Positions 16,348 through 18,744 of a stretch of DNA of 18,744 bases are shown here, in pieces. The stretch lies in NCBI GenBank assembly GCA_964554015.1, contig CAZKMO010000060.1, forward strand, positions 1 through 18,744, written 5' to 3'. Position 1 is the stretch's first letter, and each line of letters starts with the position of its first letter. This stretch comes from CAYUAG01 sp964554015 (GTDB lineage: Bacteria; Zhuqueibacterota; QNDG01; CAYUAG01). Position numbers and translations under genes: made by a program. The notes under the pieces are model-generated. The model was given only the letters and a program-made list of their open reading frames with translations. It was not told the origin of the DNA and ran no database searches.

Positions 16348-16476
16348 GTCAGCTTCTCCCATCCGGACTTTAACCGTCGGTATCAGAATTGCACTGATTC
16401 AGAAGTATAAAAATCGTTACACTTCTTCGTGGACTTTCACCACCGGTAAGGAATTTCACCTAACCCCGAAGATGAC
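16348..16476 (-). ncRNA. FMN riboswitch (RFN element)
   Basis: A typical FMN-sensing aptamer in the riboflavin leader. On the minus strand the conserved blocks appear in order: ATCTTCGGGG, AGGTGAAATTCC, ACCGGTGGTGAAAGTCCACG, then after a variable stem a CCGACGGTTAAAGTCCGGAT block and GGGAGAAG. The closing stem P1 is GTCATCTTC (16468-16476) with GAAGCTGAC (16348-16356), eight pairs with one T-C mismatch. FMN binding should stabilise P1 and switch the downstream operon off. The transcript from the promoter at 16482-16510 would start almost exactly at the first base of P1, so there is essentially no extra 5' leader. Confidence 0.95.
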
Positions 16477-16481
16477 ATAAA

Positions 16482-16510
16482 AATATAAATTATTTTAGAT
16501 TTAAAGTCAA
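16482..16510 (-). promoter_or_regulatory. Sigma70-type promoter of the riboflavin operon
   Basis: On the minus strand, TTGACT, a 17-nt spacer and TATATT, with five of six matches in each box. The transcription start expected about 7 nt downstream of the -10 falls at about 16475, where the aptamer begins. No second promoter-like element fits the position better. Confidence 0.75.
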
Positions 16511-16546
16511 GAAATAAATGCATTCACAAAGAATCGCTGTATTCTA

Positions 16547-16581
16547 CCACCCTGACAGGGTCGCTGACCCTGCCAGGGTGG
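16547..16581. repeat. 35-bp nested palindrome
   Basis: Two 16-bp arms (CCACCCTGACAGGGTC and GACCCTGCCAGGGTGG) around a 3-bp centre, complementary except for one A-C mismatch. Each arm also contains a 13-bp palindrome of the form ACCCTGNCAGGGT (16549-16561 and 16567-16579). The element can therefore form one long hairpin or two small ones. No T-run follows on either strand, so it is not a typical intrinsic terminator. It lies just after the orphan frame's stop and before the riboflavin promoter. It may be a REP-like element, a regulator site or a transcript-end hairpin. I saw no second copy in the window. Confidence 0.7.
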
Positions 16582-16583
16582 AT

Positions 16584-16973
16584 TTATACCCTTATTGCAA
16601 ATGGCTCAGGATGGAGGAGTTGGGTCATATTTATTAAACGAGTATCATGGACGCTATCTCCGTCTGGATGTCTCTCTTTTTGATGGAAACGAGTCTTTGC
16701 CCTCATTGAATCAAGATTTATCGGTCCAATGACATATTTACTCTTTAACTCTGTTCCCATAGAGTATGAGTTATCAAGATATGTCATGGCTATTACTCCT
16801 GCATCCAGTATTCCATCTTCATCATAATCATAAGCTTTGAATCCCATCTGAGGTGCGGTTTGTCTTGGTGCAATCCAGAAATAACCGTTTTTAGGTCTAG
16901 CATAACCATTAACTCTAATGTGTGGGAGAGTATCTTGCGCAGTCGCAATCTCAATTTCAGTGGGATAAAACAA
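16584..16973 (-). CDS. Orphan 129-codon reading frame in frame with pdxT, possible gene remnant
   Basis: I do not recognise this frame. It is open from directly after the pdxT stop (TAA) and in the same frame as pdxT. Its first possible start is a TTG at 16971-16973, with no ribosome binding site apart from pdxT's own coding sequence. The 129 residues have a sensible composition: VNGYARPKNGYFWIAPRQT, then a DYDEDGILDAG segment resembling a calcium-binding loop (DxDxDGxxD) as in dockerin-like or type-3 repeats, then a His- and Asp-rich tail. Arginine codons are mostly AGA, unlike most neighbours. This looks more like the 3' end of a secreted-protein gene brought beside pdxT than a bona fide small gene; a UAA readthrough extension is also formally possible. 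The 35-bp palindrome begins 2 bp after its stop. Confidence 0.35.
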   Translation of the reverse strand: MFYPTEIEIATAQDTLPHIRVNGYARPKNGYFWIAPRQTAPQMGFKAYDYDEDGILDAGVIAMTYLDNSYSMGTELKSKYVIGPINLDSMRAKTRFHQKERHPDGDSVHDTRLINMTQLLHPEPFAIRV

Positions 16974-17552
16974 TTATGATATAAATGTATCCACAAAATA
17001 ACGATGTATGCGTAAATCTTTGGTTAACTCAGGATGGAAGGTCAGGGCCAGTATATTTTCATTTCTGACCATAACCGTTTCATCTTTATACAATCCCAAA
17101 GCTTCCGTATCTTTTCCCATTGATAGTATACGGGGTGCTCGAATGAAAACACCCTCAAAATCTGGTTTTTCTTTGAAAATTGGTATTTTTACTGTATCTA
17201 TAAATGATTCTTTCTGCCGTCCGTATCCATTACGTTGCACAACCATATCAATAAGATTAAGAGTTTCCATATTTTTTTCATTTACCACTTCCCGGGAAAG
17301 AGTAATTAAACCGGCACAGGTTCCCATTACCGGTTTATTACGGGAAAATTCAATAATTGCTTTTACCAATCCCGTTTCTCTGAGTAAATTTAAGAAGGTA
17401 GTGGATTCTCCTCCAGGTATAACCAGTGCTTTACAAATATCAAGTTCTTGCGGCCAGCGGACAACAACTGGTTCTACTCCGATTTTTTTCAAAGATTTAC
17501 AGTGGAGGGAAAAATCACCTTGAACGCCAAGCACGCCTACCTTGATTCGCAT
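16974..17552 (-). CDS. pdxT: Pyridoxal 5'-phosphate synthase glutaminase subunit
   Basis: The glutaminase half of the DXP-independent PLP synthase. It releases ammonia from glutamine and channels it to PdxS. The 192-residue length is standard. GVLGVQGDF (7-15), IPGGESTT (45-52), GTCAGLI with nucleophile C79, RNGYGRQ (107-113) and the catalytic pair H173/E175 in TFHPE are all present. The ATG follows the pdxS TAA directly (TAAATG), with GGGG in the pdxS tail as a possible ribosome binding site. The open frame continues beyond its TAA for 129 codons (described separately). Confidence 0.95.
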   Translation of the reverse strand: MRIKVGVLGVQGDFSLHCKSLKKIGVEPVVVRWPQELDICKALVIPGGESTTFLNLLRETGLVKAIIEFSRNKPVMGTCAGLITLSREVVNEKNMETLNLIDMVVQRNGYGRQKESFIDTVKIPIFKEKPDFEGVFIRAPRILSMGKDTEALGLYKDETVMVRNENILALTFHPELTKDLRIHRYFVDTFIS

Positions 17553-18440
17553 TTACCAGCCCCGTTCCTGCATCCTTTCCTCTTCCGGAATCTGAGAAAT
17601 TTCCAATCCGGGCATGGCTTCCAGAAGTCCTTCCGAAGCTTTGGCCACCATATCCGGATTATCATAATGGGTGGTTGCCATCACAATTGCTTTTGCCCTT
17701 TGGGGCGGATCCTCGGATTTAAAAATTCCGGAGCCTACAAAAACAGATTCAGCTCCTAACTGCATCATTAAAGATGCATCCGCTGGAGTGGCAATACCCC
17801 CGGCAGCAAAATTGGGTACCGGCAGCTTCTTTTTTTTCTTAACATATTTTACCAATTCAACTGATACCCCCATTTCTTTGGCAGCCGTACCTACTTCTTC
17901 GTCACTTATAGTTATAATTCTCTTTATTTCCGACTGCACCATACGCATATGTCGAACTGCTTCTATTATATTTCCACTGCCTGCCTCACCTTTGGTTCTA
18001 ATCATGGCAGCCCCTTCAGATATCCGGCGCAAAGCCTCCCCCAGTTCCCGACAGCCGCACACAAAAGGAATTTTGAATGTCCATTTATCAACGTGATTTT
18101 TATTATCTGCTGGTGTGAGTACTTCACTTTCATCTATAAAATCCACTCCTAAGGATTCTAATACCTGAGCTTCAGCGAAATGTCCAATTCTGCACTTAGC
18201 CATTACTGGAATAGAAACAGATTCCATAATCTTTTTAATCATTCCAGGATTGGACATTCTAGCAACTCCACCCTGAGTACGAATATCAGCCGGTATTCGT
18301 TCTAAAGCCATCACTGCCACTGCTCCCGCATCTTCAGCAATTTTGGCCTGTTCAGGAGTTGTAACATCCATGATTACTCCCCCTTTAAGCATTTCAGCCA
18401 GCCCGATTTTTAACCTATGAGCTTTGTTAATGGTAAACAT
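17553..18440 (-). CDS. pdxS: Pyridoxal 5'-phosphate synthase, lyase subunit
   Basis: The synthase half of the complex, which builds PLP from ribose-5-phosphate (or ribulose-5-phosphate), glyceraldehyde-3-phosphate and PdxT-derived ammonia in a dodecameric (beta/alpha)8 assembly. The 295-residue protein is full length and highly conserved: D25 in VIMDVTTPEQ, K82 in PVMAKCRIGHFAEAQ and K150 in MIRTKGEAGSGN, matching the two Schiff-base lysines (K81 and K149 in Bacillus), and GIATPADASLMMQLGAESVFVGSGIFKS. A strong ribosome binding site (GGAGG, 8 nt spacing) supports the start. It begins a two-gene operon with pdxT and shares its upstream region with a divergent deacetylase fragment. Confidence 0.96.
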   Translation of the reverse strand: MFTINKAHRLKIGLAEMLKGGVIMDVTTPEQAKIAEDAGAVAVMALERIPADIRTQGGVARMSNPGMIKKIMESVSIPVMAKCRIGHFAEAQVLESLGVDFIDESEVLTPADNKNHVDKWTFKIPFVCGCRELGEALRRISEGAAMIRTKGEAGSGNIIEAVRHMRMVQSEIKRIITISDEEVGTAAKEMGVSVELVKYVKKKKKLPVPNFAAGGIATPADASLMMQLGAESVFVGSGIFKSEDPPQRAKAIVMATTHYDNPDMVAKASEGLLEAMPGLEISQIPEEERMQERGW

Positions 18441-18485
18441 TATATCATCCTCCTGGTGGTAACATCATTTCATTCTTTCCTAAGT

Positions 18486-18514
18486 AATGTACAAAAATTT
18501 TTAACTTTTATCAA
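18486..18514 (-). promoter_or_regulatory. Probable promoter of pdxST
   Basis: On the minus strand, TTGATA, a 17-nt spacer and TACATT, giving a start at about 18479 and a leader of roughly 40 nt before the pdxS ribosome binding site. The -35 matches consensus at 4 of 6 positions and the -10 at 4 of 6, with optimal spacing. The surrounding DNA is AT-rich, so this is a moderate call. Confidence 0.4.
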
Positions 18515-18603
18515 TTGTTTTACCTTGCTTTTTAAAAATAAATTAGTTTTATTAATCACATATTTATTTAAATCTGAATAAGGTAATAACCATTAAGTAA
18601 AGC

Positions 18604-18744
18604 ATGAAAATAGTTAATCCTTCTTTTATTAAAACTTTTATTTCCTGGCCAAGGTGGAACCTTTCATCTGAAAATCATATAGCTCTAACTTTTGATGAAT
18701 GACCCCAACCAGAAAATACCCTCTCTGATTTGCATATTTTAAAA
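18604..18744 (+). pseudogene. Start of a polysaccharide deacetylase (NodB) gene, interrupted by TGA
   Basis: The only plus-strand coding signal, cut by the window edge. The frame reads MKIVNPSFIKTFI, then WPRWNLSSENHIALTFDE, a TGA at 18700-18702, then PQPENTLSDLHILK. This matches the first motif of the NodB/CE4 family (LTFDDGP followed by a proline/asparagine stretch and a helix), except that the conserved glycine between DE and P is replaced by the stop. The amino-terminal pattern of a short lead, a tryptophan/asparagine segment and then the TFD motif also fits CE4 proteins. A single G-to-T change in GGA would produce the TGA, so either a nonsense mutation or a sequence error is likely. Only 47 codons are visible. 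There is no good ribosome binding site, but the start is at least plausible. Confidence 0.6.

Noticed and set aside
16285..16362. 26-codon N-terminal extension of ribD starting at 16362
   Set aside because: The extra codons lie inside the FMN aptamer's conserved 3' part and its terminator stem, and 16284 gives the family's usual N terminus (MHTKFMKKVLRLAEKG) and length.
16547..16581. Intrinsic terminator for pdxT or the orphan frame
   Set aside because: The stem is strong but no T-run follows on either strand, so a classical rho-independent terminator is not supported.
18604..18744. Reassigned code with UGA read as glycine (SR1/Gracilibacteria type)
   Set aside because: The GH9 and C26 genes both end in TGA at sensible positions, and reading through the GH9 stop would run into the RraA gene's ribosome binding site and frame. 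One TGA in a fragment is better explained by mutation or error.
1..18744. CRISPR array, tRNA/rRNA genes, insertion sequence or prophage genes
   Set aside because: I saw no regularly spaced direct repeats, no tRNA cloverleaf or rRNA-like blocks, and no transposase, integrase or phage structural motif in any frame.

Overview
The window is AT-rich bacterial DNA. Every well-supported gene is on the minus strand, so transcription runs from high to low coordinates. The only exception is a gene fragment starting on the plus strand at the right edge. Several features point to a Gram-negative bacterium of the wider Bacteroidota/FCB group or a neighbouring candidate phylum: many exported proteins, a secreted two-component-regulator-type beta-propeller with a C-terminal YPNPF/FlgD-like sorting domain, and carbohydrate enzymes resembling those of that group. 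I cannot name the phylum with confidence. Stop codons are mostly TAA and TAG, with TGA in two genes, so the standard code fits.

Right part (16.9-18.5 kb): pdxS and pdxT, the two subunits of the DXP-independent pyridoxal phosphate synthase, lie end to end behind a recognisable promoter. A 129-codon orphan reading frame follows pdxT directly and in the same frame, and then comes a 35-bp nested palindrome. At the far right a polysaccharide deacetylase (NodB) gene begins divergently, but it has a TGA where the conserved glycine of its first metal motif should be.

Middle part (8.8-16.5 kb): a strong promoter (TTGACT-N17-TATATT) leads directly into an FMN riboswitch with a terminator-like expression platform. 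The complete riboflavin pathway follows: ribD, ribE, ribBA, ribH. Tight coupling (a TAATG overlap, or a ribosome binding site inside the preceding gene) continues past ribH into a secreted propeller protein, then an exported class-I glutamine-amidotransferase-like hydrolase and a small SAM methyltransferase. These last three may therefore also be under FMN control.

Left part (0-8.4 kb): after a 379-bp AT-rich spacer comes a probable six-gene carbohydrate operon. Its order is an exported TIM-barrel protein of unknown function with a GATase-like domain, a GH9-family protein, an exported RraA-family protein, a GH88/GH105-like unsaturated uronyl hydrolase, a cytosolic KDPG/KHG aldolase, and an exported AGE-family (cellobiose-2-epimerase-like) protein. 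Taken together they suggest use of a uronate-bearing, beta-1,4-linked polysaccharide. No lyase, SusC/SusD pair, transporter or regulator is present in the window. Two points are unusual: the GH9 protein lacks the usual catalytic-acid motif, and two families that are normally cytosolic (AGE and RraA) carry signal peptides.
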